A stretch of 32,032 nt of DNA from Anaerolineae bacterium. Its GTDB lineage: Bacteria > Chloroflexota > Anaerolineae > 4572-78 > J111. The notes below the pieces were generated by a model, which ran no database searches, had not been told where the DNA came from, and saw only the letters and a program-made list of their open reading frames with translations. Below, piece by piece: positions 14,361-23,569 of the stretch (within the stretch, counting starts at the first letter, position 1; every line of letters begins with the position of its first letter). The stretch spans positions 4,133 to 36,164 of the forward strand of contig JAGRCC010000324.1 of assembly GCA_020433785.1 (NCBI GenBank), written 5' to 3'. Made by a program: the position numbers and the translations under genes.

Positions 14361-16527
14361 AAGGTATCTCCACAAAAATTGTTGTCCCGACGCCAATCGT
14401 ACTTTCAACGCTCAAATTGCCGGCCAACATTTCGGCCCGCTCGCGCATTCCTAGAATTCCCAAACGGCCCGTTTTCATAATGGCCCCGGCGTTAAAGCCT
14501 ACACCGTTGTCTTCGACAATAATGGAGATTTGGTTTTCATCTTGCTTGAGCACAATATCAACGTGGGTGGCCTCAGAATGGCGGACAATATTCGTTAGGG
14601 CTTCTTGGATAATACGATAAACATTGGTTTCAAGTGCCAGGGGTAGGCGAGTATGATCGTCCATGCCCATGACCGCCAGTTGGGCCTTGGGCCGGTAAGT
14701 GGCGTTAAAGGATTTAATGTGCTGACGCAGGGCGGCTACCAGACCTAAATGCTCAAGCGTCGCCGGCCGCAGGTTCATGGCTAGCCGGTGAACATTTTCT
14801 AAGACGGTGTCGGTGGTGCGTTCTAGCTCAGCCACTCGAGCCAAAACGGCCTCAGGGTTGTCTGCCTCACGTTCCAGTAAACGCAGCCCGACCATCAAAC
14901 CGGTTAACGTTTGGCCGGCTTCATCGTGCAGTTCGCGCGCAATCTGGCGCCGTTCGGTCTCTTGCAACTCAACCAACCGCCGTGAAAGCGACTGTAATTG
15001 TTCGTGACTGGCCCGCAGTTTTCTAAACAGCCGGGCGTTTTGAATGGCAATGGCGGCTTTATTGGCAAAGGCTTCGGCCAGGTTGGTTTGGGCCTGAATA
15101 TAATGAGAGTACCCCTCGTTATCGAGGGTGAGATAGCCGATGATCCGATTGCGGACGCGCAGGGGTAAAACGATGCGGCCGGGAAAGGAATCGCCATTGC
15201 CTAACCCCAACAGCATGTTGATCAGAAAAAGCGGCTGGCCGCCGATTTCGATGGCTTGATAGAGAAACCCATCCATAATGGGGTAGTGGCGACCAACGAC
15301 CTCTTCCTGTACTTGGGGACCGCGCCCGGCCACAGCGTGGAGCAGATCGTCATCCCACAGAAAAATACAGGCGTTTTGGTAAGGGACTACTCGTGCCAGA
15401 TGGGTTAAAATGCTGTCCAAAACTTCATTCAGTTCAACCGACGCGACCAGCGAACTGGTCGCTTCACGCATAATTTCCGCCTGTTCACGGGCAGTTCGTT
15501 CGGCTTCGGCTCGCTGTCGAACTTCCTGATACAGGCGCGCATTTTCGATAGCCGTGGCCGTTTGATCGGCCAATGTTTGCAACAGTTGTCGGTCTTCGGC
15601 CGAGAACGGGCGGGTTCCTGAACTGATGGCATACAGCACGCCAATGACCCGATGCCCGATCACCATGGGCACAAATACTTTTGAGCGGCCGGACCAATCA
15701 GGCCAAAAGGGAATGCAATAGCCGTTCTGCGAACCGTTAGAGACGTTTGTGACCTGATGGGTGGAAAGGTTGTTATTATTTTTTTTCTTGGTGAATGTCT
15801 GAGTTCCAGGAATGGCTGGCACCAGCTGGTCATCAGGATGATGATGATACTGAAGTTCACGAGTCGAGGCGTTAACCAGACCGCAGCCGGCTCCCTCACA
15901 TTGCAGGACGGTTTTAATCGCCTCAACCACCTGTTTCAAAATTGCTGTTTCATCCCGGAGGCGAGTCAGTTCTTGCCCTACTTGATGCAGGAGCGCCAAC
16001 CGCTCTTCTAGCTGTTTTCGATCACTGATGTCAGTAATCAATCCCTCATAGGCAACAACCTGCCCCTGTTCGTCTTTGCGCACTACCGGCGTGTTTCTCA
16101 CCCACCGAATTGAACCGTCTTTATGAACGATGCGGTGCTCCAGGGGAATGGCTGGCTCGCCGGCGATGATTGCGGCGGATTGCTTTAAAACCATTTGCCG
16201 GTCATCGGAATGAATCATTTGAAACCACAGTAGCGGATTGGCTTCATAGTCTTGCCAACTGTAACCGGTAACGGCCTCGCAGTTTGGCCCATGAGACGTG
16301 GTTACCGGACGCCCATTTTGGATAGAAACCGTATAGATGTAATCGGTGACCGACCCCAGCAGCCGCTTATAGCGCTCTTCACTGGCCTGCCAAGCGGCCT
16401 CCGCTTGCTCCCGCTCGGCGATTTCCTTCCTCAAATCAGTCTCAAGTGAGCGGAAGGTATCCAGCCGCTGGCGGAGTGCTGTCAATTCGTTCATCAATTG
16501 TTCCTTTGATTTGGCTTCGTCACGCAT
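14335..16527 (-). CDS. PAS-GAF-GAF sensor histidine kinase, NarL/DesK-type (HisKA_3)
   Basis: 730-aa cytosolic kinase. Order: short coiled coil (1-45), PAS (about 50-170, SVTDYIYTV ... HKDGSIRWVRN ... ITDISDRK), GAF (about 180-335, ending LADQTATAIENARLY), second GAF (about 365-510, VVPYQNACIFLWDDD), dimerisation and phosphoacceptor helix ERRQIARELHDEAGQ with His at about 534, and an HATPase domain (NVYRIIQEALTNIVRHSEA, VEDNGVGF, GRLGILGMRERA). There is no membrane segment, so the input is intracellular. The start at ATG 16527 is preferred: GGTGAG lies 6 nt upstream and MRDE aligns with MADE at the start of the kinase at 18541. Starts at 16533 (ATG) and 16566 (TTG) are possible. A run of eight A in the first GAF region encodes KKKNNNN. 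It pairs with the overlapping LuxR-type regulator. Confidence 0.9.
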   Translation of the reverse strand: MRDEAKSKEQLMNELTALRQRLDTFRSLETDLRKEIAEREQAEAAWQASEERYKRLLGSVTDYIYTVSIQNGRPVTTSHGPNCEAVTGYSWQDYEANPLLWFQMIHSDDRQMVLKQSAAIIAGEPAIPLEHRIVHKDGSIRWVRNTPVVRKDEQGQVVAYEGLITDISDRKQLEERLALLHQVGQELTRLRDETAILKQVVEAIKTVLQCEGAGCGLVNASTRELQYHHHPDDQLVPAIPGTQTFTKKKNNNNLSTHQVTNVSNGSQNGYCIPFWPDWSGRSKVFVPMVIGHRVIGVLYAISSGTRPFSAEDRQLLQTLADQTATAIENARLYQEVRQRAEAERTAREQAEIMREATSSLVASVELNEVLDSILTHLARVVPYQNACIFLWDDDLLHAVAGRGPQVQEEVVGRHYPIMDGFLYQAIEIGGQPLFLINMLLGLGNGDSFPGRIVLPLRVRNRIIGYLTLDNEGYSHYIQAQTNLAEAFANKAAIAIQNARLFRKLRASHEQLQSLSRRLVELQETERRQIARELHDEAGQTLTGLMVGLRLLEREADNPEAVLARVAELERTTDTVLENVHRLAMNLRPATLEHLGLVAALRQHIKSFNATYRPKAQLAVMGMDDHTRLPLALETNVYRIIQEALTNIVRHSEATHVDIVLKQDENQISIIVEDNGVGFNAGAIMKTGRLGILGMRERAEMLAGNLSVESTIGVGTTIFVEIPYDHSDSHC

Positions 16528-16730
16528 CCACATCTCACCCGCTGACCGAGGACAAAAAACAAACAATTCTAACTATGTTATTTCAACTCGATGTTAAAAT
16601 AAAAATACCAAACGGATTTAGCTGGCATAAACTGGGCGTATTTAATAGCAACGTTTGACCGGAGATACCGCTTTTCAAGTCTTCCATAGTATACCATCAG
16701 AACGAGCTAATTGTAAGTACAGCAGGTAGA

Positions 16731-16795
16731 GTTGATGCGATGGGATCTCGGGGTTTGGATCCCATCGCACAACTCCAAGTCAGGTCAGACCTGAC
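16731..16795. repeat. Two adjacent strong palindromes upstream of the HisKA_3 kinase gene
   Basis: GTTGATGCGATGGGATC (16731-16747) pairs with GATCCCATCGCACAAC (16758-16773): a 16-bp stem with one bulged base and a 10-nt loop. Six nt further is GTCAGGTCAGACCTGAC (16779-16795), a perfect 8-bp palindrome around one base. They lie 200-270 nt upstream of the kinase start and about 170 nt downstream of the 143-aa gene stop. Neither has a T run, so they are not typical terminators. They may be a dispersed repeat or regulator sites. The rest of the 440-nt gap (16528-16966) holds no gene that I can see. Confidence 0.55.
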
Positions 16796-16966
16796 CGGTG
16801 CCGACTTACGTTTTGGAAACCTGCCACGTCTTTTTTTCACCGGATTGAGGGCGCTACAAACGCCGGAAACACAAGAAACCTTCTTAGCTCTCTAAGTCTA
16901 GAAGGTTAAATGTTCTACCTAACTTCCCTAAAACCACACCGATGTGATTTATCTAAAAGTATAATT

Positions 16967-17398
16967 TTAGGCAAAAAAGGACGATGCGTATTGAGCAGTG
17001 GTCATTTCATCGACGGCAGGACCGGTTGATGCGAAAATAAGTTCATGAGACTCTGGATCGTGTTTCGGCATCGTTGTGTCGCTGCTCAAAAAAAGTTGCG
17101 TTATTCGTTTCTTACTCCCAGCGCGGATCGACATCGCTTCATCGGTCACTTGAACCAGCGGGGTCATATACGATGCTGATTCTTCGTCATCGATAGCCGG
17201 TCCTATGGCTTCCAGATTAGCCTGGTATTCGGCTAAATCAGAGGTGAAGTAGCTTGCTTCTTCGTGGTAGAGCTGGTCAGCTACTTTGATTTTATTGGGC
17301 GCGTCGTTGTCCCTGAGAGCCGAAATCGGACCCGTGGCTTCGTTGGCCGGTTGAGAATCAAGTCGTTGTTTTTTGTTTTTGGCTAGTAAAGATTTCAT
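16967..17398 (-). CDS. Small acidic modular protein B, related to protein A
   Basis: 143-aa cytosolic protein of unknown function. A near-perfect ribosome site AAGGAGG lies 6 nt before the ATG. After a basic N-terminus (MKSLLAKNKKQRL) come TGPISALRD (22-30), YHEEASYF (44-51), GPAIDDEESASYM (67-79 region), a linker with basic residues, and a C-terminal GPAVDEMTTAQYASSFFA (126-143). The GPA[IV]D[DE] units and the EE-x-SYF element also occur in the 119-aa protein at 12909-13268, so the two are diverged members of one family built from repeated modules. It is located after the OmpR-type regulator gene, from which it is separated by a terminator, so it has its own promoter. There is no signal peptide or Cys. 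A role linked to the neighbouring two-component systems is inferred only from the duplicated arrangement. Confidence 0.65.
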   Translation of the reverse strand: MKSLLAKNKKQRLDSQPANEATGPISALRDNDAPNKIKVADQLYHEEASYFTSDLAEYQANLEAIGPAIDDEESASYMTPLVQVTDEAMSIRAGSKKRITQLFLSSDTTMPKHDPESHELIFASTGPAVDEMTTAQYASSFFA

Positions 17399-17480
17399 GT
17401 CTTGCCTCCTTAGTTTCCTTACCTAAAAAAGTCCTCGCTCTCTCTCTATGTTATTTAGCTGTTAACGTATCTCTCCCAGA

Positions 17481-17499
17481 CAGGAAGGTTAACCTCCTG
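17481..17499. promoter_or_regulatory. Palindrome upstream of small protein B
   Basis: CAGGAAGGTTAACCTCCTG contains the perfect 10-bp palindrome AGGTTAACCT flanked by CAGG/CCTG, with one unpaired base. It lies 83-101 nt upstream of the 143-aa gene, near a very AT-rich block (17525-17555) that may hold the promoter. Candidate operator. Confidence 0.35.
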
Positions 17500-17618
17500 C
17501 CCTACAGCGCGTCCAAAGGATGTGCTATAATATATAATAATACAGATTATAATTTGTGCCGTGAGAACTGCATTACACTTCCGTCACAGTTTTGTGATAG
17601 GAGCGAACCTCAGCCCAC

Positions 17619-17646
17619 AAAAAAGGTCGGCCATAAGGGCCGACCT
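17619..17646 (-). terminator. Intrinsic terminator after the OmpR-type regulator gene
   Basis: On the minus strand AGGTCGGCC, loop CTTAT, GGCCGACCT is followed by six T (the last stem base is the first of them). It lies 34 nt after the regulator stop codon and closes the kinase-regulator operon. Confidence 0.88.
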
Positions 17647-17679
17647 CTTCAAACCGGAAAATATTGGGGTTAGATCCGA

Positions 17680-18531
17680 TTATTCCTCAATCGTGTAACC
17701 AACCCCGCGCACGGTTCTGATGATGTCGATATCGTTGTTGATCTCTTTGATTTTTTGCCGGATACGGTAAATATTTTGGCGGACGGCTTCATTGGCCGCC
17801 CACTCATCGGTTTCGTACTTTTTCACATTGATGGTTAGCTCTTGCGGCGAGACTACGCGAGGGGCCTGTTGAATCAGATAAGCCAGCAGATCGAACTCGG
17901 TCGGGCTAAGGTCGATGAGCTGGCCGTCGAGGGTGGCGGCATGGCGCAAAAAATCTACGGTGAGCCGGCCACGCTGCAAAAAGCGCGGCTGTGACGGATT
18001 GTCTTCGGCTGGCGGTGAAGGTATGGCGGCGGTATTGTCAAAATCAACCAGAAACGGCTCCCCGTCTTTGTTCCGCCCCAAGGTGGCACGAATATCTTCC
18101 AGGTTGCTGGCCAGAAAATCAAGTTGGTGCAGCAGCGCTTGTTGACGCAGTTCCGGCTGGCGATTGCGCAGCCCTCGTTCGATACTTTCCTGGAGTTCGG
18201 TTGGTTTGCAGGGCTTAAACAGATAATCGTGCGCACCATAGCGTAGGGCCTTAACCGCCGTCTCCAACGACGCGTTGGCCGTGAGAATGATAACCACCGT
18301 TTCCGGAGTTAGGCGGCGCAGCATGGCTAATACTTCAATGCCGGTCAAGCCTTCCAGTTTGATATCAATGAGCGCCAGGTCGAATTTTTCCTGGCCGGCC
18401 ACTAGCTTTAAGGCCGCTTCGCCGCTCTCAACGGCGATGACGTCATAGCCGGTCAGGCTTAACATTTCTTGTAAGGAAGATCGAATATTTTCCTCATCGT
18501 CCACAACTAAAATGCGGGCCGGTGGCGCCAT
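17680..18531 (-). CDS. OmpR/PhoB-type response regulator
   Basis: 283-aa response regulator. The receiver (1-125) has VVDDEE (9-14), phosphoacceptor D56 (LALIDIKLEG), T84 (IILTAN) and K106 (YLFKPCKP). The C-terminal winged helix (about 190-283) shows LSPTEFDLLAYLIQ, an EAVRQNIYRIRQKI recognition region and the ending IRTVRGVGYTIEE. The linker between the domains is about 60 residues, longer than usual, and partly helical. A perfect AAGGAGG sits 5 nt before the ATG and overlaps the stop region of the kinase gene, 9 nt away, so kinase and regulator are cotranscribed. It probably controls its own regulon in response to the PAS/GAF kinase. Confidence 0.93.
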   Translation of the reverse strand: MAPPARILVVDDEENIRSSLQEMLSLTGYDVIAVESGEAALKLVAGQEKFDLALIDIKLEGLTGIEVLAMLRRLTPETVVIILTANASLETAVKALRYGAHDYLFKPCKPTELQESIERGLRNRQPELRQQALLHQLDFLASNLEDIRATLGRNKDGEPFLVDFDNTAAIPSPPAEDNPSQPRFLQRGRLTVDFLRHAATLDGQLIDLSPTEFDLLAYLIQQAPRVVSPQELTINVKKYETDEWAANEAVRQNIYRIRQKIKEINNDIDIIRTVRGVGYTIEE

Positions 18532-18540
18532 ATCGCCTCC

Positions 18541-21333
18541 TTAAGATTGAACTACAGGTAGTAGAATGGTGAAGGTGGTGCCTAAGCCGACATGACTTTC
18601 GACATGCAGCCGGCCATGATGGGCTTCGACAATCTTGTAGCAAACAAATAACCCCAACCCCGAACCTTGCTCTTTGGTGGTAAAAAATGGCTCAAACAGC
18701 CGGGACAAGACCTCCGGCGGCATGCCCGGCCCGGTATCGCTAAACTCCAGGCGCACCGCCGGCTGCAATCGATTTTCCTGGAGATGGGCATGCACCGGGG
18801 CGGTACGCACGTGCAATGTCCCCGGCTGGCCGCTCATGGCGTCGATGGCGTTGAGGATGAGATTTAGACAGACTTGTTTGAGTTGATCGGCATTGCCATG
18901 CAGGAGCGGAATGTCTTTGGACCAGGTTCGGGCGATAGCAATATGATGGTGTTGGAGTTGTTTGTTGGTCAGTTGTAAGACACTTTCTAAGATGGTGTGT
19001 AAGTCAATAGGTTGGAGTTCATCATCAGTCGATCGGTAAAAATCGTCAATGGCATCACCGTTGACCGGTTGCCCCGGTCGTTTTAACCTTAGCGGGCTGT
19101 AAAACTCGCGCATGCGGTGGACAATATTAGAGATGCGATCAATCTCGGTGCGGGTAATGTTAAGGTGATAAGCGACTTTATTGGGTCGCTGCAGACCTTC
19201 CAATTCCATCTCGAGCAGCATCAGCGCATTCTGTGTAGCTTGAAGGGGATTATTCACTTCATGAGCCACCGACGCCACCAGCCGGCCTAGTGCCGCCATT
19301 TTCTCCACTTGAATCAGTTGGGCGTGCGACTGCTGCAGCCGGCGATACTGCTCCCGCTCCGACTCGTATAGTCGGGCGTTTTGAATAGCTGCCGCGGCCT
19401 GGTTGGCGAAGGCCTGGGCAAAGGAGCGTTGACTTTGATCATAAATGGCGGCTTGCTGGTTATCGAGCGTCAGATAGCCGATAATTTTTCCTCGCAGCAG
19501 CAGCGGGATGCCCAACCAGCCCGGAATGCTATCGATGTCGCACAGCCCGTGCATTACGCTGGTCAGCATCAGAGCGTGGTTATTGTTTTTGATTTCCTGA
19601 TAGGCCGGTAAATCGGTGGGGTAATGTTCGCCAATGATCTGCTCTTGCGTGGCAAACCCCCGGGCAGCCACTGCTCGCAGCCCTTCATCTTCCCACAAAA
19701 AGACACAGGCGCTGTCGTAAGGGACAACCTGCTCCAGGTAGGTTAGAATGGTTTCCAAGACCTGATCCAGATTGAGGCTCGAGGTCAGGGCAGCCGCGGC
19801 CTGGCGCAGCATTTCAGTCTGTTCATTGAGAAGGGTCAGTTCCTGCACTCGGCGTTGAATCTCTTCGTACAAGCGCGCATTCTCGATAGCCACGGCCGTC
19901 TGGTCGGCCAACGTTTGCAACAACTGTTCATCTTCCGCCGAAAAGTGGCGCGGCTCAACGCTGGTGGCATGCAGTACCCCGATCACTCGCTCGCCAATCT
20001 TCATCGGCGCTGCTAACTCTGATCGGCCAGCCCACTTAGACAACTTAGACACATAGCGGTTGTCATTATGGGTATCGGCCACGTTAATGACGCGCCCCTC
20101 GTGCAGGACCGCCACCCCGATATCACTGAGGGTCCGGTCAACCAGTGGCAGGTATAACTCAATGGTTTGCAGTTCTCCATCGGACAGAAAATAACAGTAT
20201 CGCAATTTTCCGGTGATCTCATCCATTAACCCATAGCTGGCACTGTCAACTTGGAGGGTGCTGGCGGCGGTAGACAGCACCTGGGCCGCAATGGCGGCCT
20301 CGTCACGCAGTAGAGCCAGTTCTTGGCCTAACCGGTAGATGGCCTCCAGCCGTTCTTGCAGCCGTTTGCGTTCCGTAACGTCCCACACGATGCCAACCCA
20401 TTGACAGGGACGGCCCTCCTCATCCAGCTGCAACCGGCCTCGGGTGTAGAGCCAGCGTAGGCTGCCATCCCTATGCCGGATACGATACTCTTGCTCATAG
20501 ATTTCACTTCGGCCCGATAAGTGATCTCGGCCGCTGCGGTGAAGCAGTTCCAAATCTTCGGGGAAGATGCGGTTCTGCCAGGCTTCAATCGAATTGGGGA
20601 ATTCATCGTCATCAAAGCCGATAAATTGCTTCATCTGGGGCGAAATATAAATTTCATCAGGAATGGGCCGGCTGGGGTTATCCGGTTCAAAGCGGATCAT
20701 CCAGATCCCGCCACGAGAGCCAACAATTGCCAGTTGAAGTTGTTCTTCCCGTTCTCGCAGCGCTTCTTCCGTACGTTTGCGTGCGGTGATATCGGTAATC
20801 AGGCCATCGTAGGAGATAACCTGACCGGCTTCATCTTTTCGCAGCACCGTTGAGTTTCTCACCCAGCGGATCGAACCGTCTTTGTGGATAATGCGATGCT
20901 CAATCGGCGAGGCGAATTCACCCAGCCTGAGTTTGATAATCTGCTTTAGCACCGGCCGCCGGTCAGCCGCGTGGATCATCTGATACCACAGCTCCGGGTT
21001 GGCCTCGTACTCTTCCGAAGTGTAGCCGGTGACCGCGATACAGTTAGGCCCGTGCCGGGTTTCCACCGGAACGCCGTTCTCAAAGCGCACCCGGTAAATG
21101 TAATCAGTAACCGACTCCAGCAGTTGGCTGTACCGTTTTTCACTTTCAACCAGCGCATCATCGAACTGATCTTGCCCATTGGCATATAAACTGGCGAGGC
21201 GAGCCTCGATATTATGATGCGGCATAATCATACTTTTCTGATCGACGCTTAGCGTTTTCAATTCAGTTACCTCCTGACGGAGGCTGCGTAATTCCCGTAA
21301 AAAATTCCCAATCGTCCTAATTTCGTCCGCCAT
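18541..21333 (-). CDS. PAS-PAS-GAF-GAF sensor histidine kinase (HisKA/HATPase)
   Basis: 930-aa cytosolic kinase. Order: N-terminal coiled coil, PAS (SVTDYIYRV ... HKDGSIRWVRN), second PAS (GGIWMIRFEP ... YRIRHRDGSLRWLYTRG), GAF (ASYGLMDEIT ... LADQTAVAIENARLY), second GAF (VVPYDSACVFLWEDE ... YLTLDNQ), HisKA with the H-box SVAHEVNNPLQ (His about 691), and HATPase with N-box NLILNAIDAM, DTGPGM, FEPFFTTK and GSGLGL. The first PAS and both GAF domains are close paralogues of those in the kinase at 14335, but the kinase core is of a different class. The open frame continues to 21705, yet MADE at 21333 aligns with the start of the sister kinase, and the longer form would run through the divergent toxin-antitoxin promoter region; the ribosome site at 21333 is weak, so the start is uncertain. 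It is cotranscribed with the OmpR-type regulator. Confidence 0.9.
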   Translation of the reverse strand: MADEIRTIGNFLRELRSLRQEVTELKTLSVDQKSMIMPHHNIEARLASLYANGQDQFDDALVESEKRYSQLLESVTDYIYRVRFENGVPVETRHGPNCIAVTGYTSEEYEANPELWYQMIHAADRRPVLKQIIKLRLGEFASPIEHRIIHKDGSIRWVRNSTVLRKDEAGQVISYDGLITDITARKRTEEALREREEQLQLAIVGSRGGIWMIRFEPDNPSRPIPDEIYISPQMKQFIGFDDDEFPNSIEAWQNRIFPEDLELLHRSGRDHLSGRSEIYEQEYRIRHRDGSLRWLYTRGRLQLDEEGRPCQWVGIVWDVTERKRLQERLEAIYRLGQELALLRDEAAIAAQVLSTAASTLQVDSASYGLMDEITGKLRYCYFLSDGELQTIELYLPLVDRTLSDIGVAVLHEGRVINVADTHNDNRYVSKLSKWAGRSELAAPMKIGERVIGVLHATSVEPRHFSAEDEQLLQTLADQTAVAIENARLYEEIQRRVQELTLLNEQTEMLRQAAAALTSSLNLDQVLETILTYLEQVVPYDSACVFLWEDEGLRAVAARGFATQEQIIGEHYPTDLPAYQEIKNNNHALMLTSVMHGLCDIDSIPGWLGIPLLLRGKIIGYLTLDNQQAAIYDQSQRSFAQAFANQAAAAIQNARLYESEREQYRRLQQSHAQLIQVEKMAALGRLVASVAHEVNNPLQATQNALMLLEMELEGLQRPNKVAYHLNITRTEIDRISNIVHRMREFYSPLRLKRPGQPVNGDAIDDFYRSTDDELQPIDLHTILESVLQLTNKQLQHHHIAIARTWSKDIPLLHGNADQLKQVCLNLILNAIDAMSGQPGTLHVRTAPVHAHLQENRLQPAVRLEFSDTGPGMPPEVLSRLFEPFFTTKEQGSGLGLFVCYKIVEAHHGRLHVESHVGLGTTFTILLPVVQS

Positions 21334-21629
21334 CGGTCCGATCAACTCGTAAGATATGACAAATAAATACGTTAGCTCAGGGTGGATTGACTTAACCCCC
21401 AGATCGTGTTTTGATCTTAGACTATCATTAAGGAAGTTTGCCGGAAGGGTAGAAGAGATAGAACGGCCCGGAGTAAGGTTGGTCAATCCAAACAACAACG
21501 GTTGTGTATTTGAGTAGTATAGCATGAATACCGGCAAAAAAGAAGAAATTCGGACGGTGGTGACGGCGCTGGATAGTTGTTTTAGCCCCAACAATACAGT
21601 TTGCCAGCCAAAGAAAATAGTTCTGGCCC

Positions 21630-21658
21630 TTGTCTGTTGTGCGTCATTGACGTATAAT
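21630..21658 (+). promoter_or_regulatory. Promoter of the HigB remnant/HigA unit
   Basis: TTGTCT (21630-21635), a 17-nt spacer, and a perfect TATAAT (21653-21658). The toxin-remnant ATG is at 21664, only 5 nt after the -10 box, so the transcript would start at or within a few bases of the ATG and be effectively leaderless. Confidence 0.6.
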
Positions 21659-21663
21659 AAGCA

Positions 21664-21795
21664 ATGCTTTTTGTTGAAACACCTCTCTTCACCAAACTTA
21701 TTCAAGAGTTAGTGCCTAATGAAACCTACCGATTGCTGCAACAGGCGCTCGTCCTTCGACTATTACGTCAGTTGATAAAGGAAGGGTTGGAATGA
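21664..21795 (+). pseudogene. HigB/RelE-type toxin remnant with internal deletion
   Basis: A 43-codon open frame, MLFVETPLFTKLIQEL followed by VPNETYRLLQQALV and then RLLRQLIKEGLE. The first 30 residues match the start of HigB2-type RelE-family toxins (MxFxExPxFTK ... YRxLQxxL) and the last dozen look like their final helix. The core between them, which carries the GG-x-RKxRW, GKRGG and Y-x-K active-site strands in full-length toxins of about 100-110 aa, is missing. The junction keeps the reading frame and the stop still overlaps the antitoxin start (ATGA, 21792-21795). It is presumably inactive as an RNase. It could be a decayed gene, or the short product may still be made for translational coupling to the antitoxin. 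Confidence 0.7.
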
Positions 21796-22088
21796 ATGAT
21801 AAAGACTTTACCAATCTGGTGGAAAGTATTAAACAGGCCGGACAGATAAAACAGGGTAAACTGGCACCAGGGCGAATATTTGAATTTAGCCCGTTAGATA
21901 TAAAAGCTATTCGCGAACAGTTTCATAAGTCCCAACGGGAATTTGCCTATATGATTGGAGTCAGCGTCGCCACGTTACAAAATTGGGAGCAAGGCCGACG
22001 TAAACCGGAAGGGCCAGCCAGGGCATTGTTACAGGTGGCGGCTAAAAACCCTGAAGCGGTGATGGATGCTTTAGGAACTGGAGAATAA
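21792..22088 (+). CDS. higA: HigA-type antitoxin, XRE-family HTH
   Basis: 98-aa DNA-binding protein. The Cro/C1-type HTH spans about residues 38-90: IREQFHKSQREFAYMIGVSV, then ATLQNWEQGRRKP, as in HigA2-like antitoxins that bind a RelE-type toxin and repress their own operon. The N-terminal 30 residues are the usual toxin-contact and linker region. The start overlaps the stop codon of the truncated toxin frame by ATGA, the coupling seen in intact higBA operons. Since the toxin is deleted, the antitoxin is an orphan that may still act as a repressor or neutralise a homologous toxin elsewhere. Confidence 0.85.
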   Translation: MNDKDFTNLVESIKQAGQIKQGKLAPGRIFEFSPLDIKAIREQFHKSQREFAYMIGVSVATLQNWEQGRRKPEGPARALLQVAAKNPEAVMDALGTGE

Positions 22089-22164
22089 GTAAATGTAAAG
22101 AAGCGCTTTTGAGCAAAAGTTTAACCAATCGGTAATTCCTATAACAAACCCCAAGGCAGCAGCG

Positions 22165-23541
<1,377 letters not shown>

Positions 23542-23569
23542 CGTCTTAATACTGCTCAGACCTCGACCA

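Noticed and set aside
16877..16907. AACCTTCT/AGAAGGTT hairpin as a terminator for small protein B
   Set aside because: The loop is long and no T run follows on the minus strand; a weak structure only.
12909..17398. Small proteins A and B as ordinary RiPP precursors
   Set aside because: No modification enzyme gene is nearby and the repeated motif is acidic with no Cys; kept only as one of several possibilities.
21334..21705. 124-codon N-terminal extension of the PAS-GAF kinase
   Set aside because: It runs into the divergent toxin-antitoxin promoter region and has no match in the sister kinase, whose N-terminus aligns with the shorter form.
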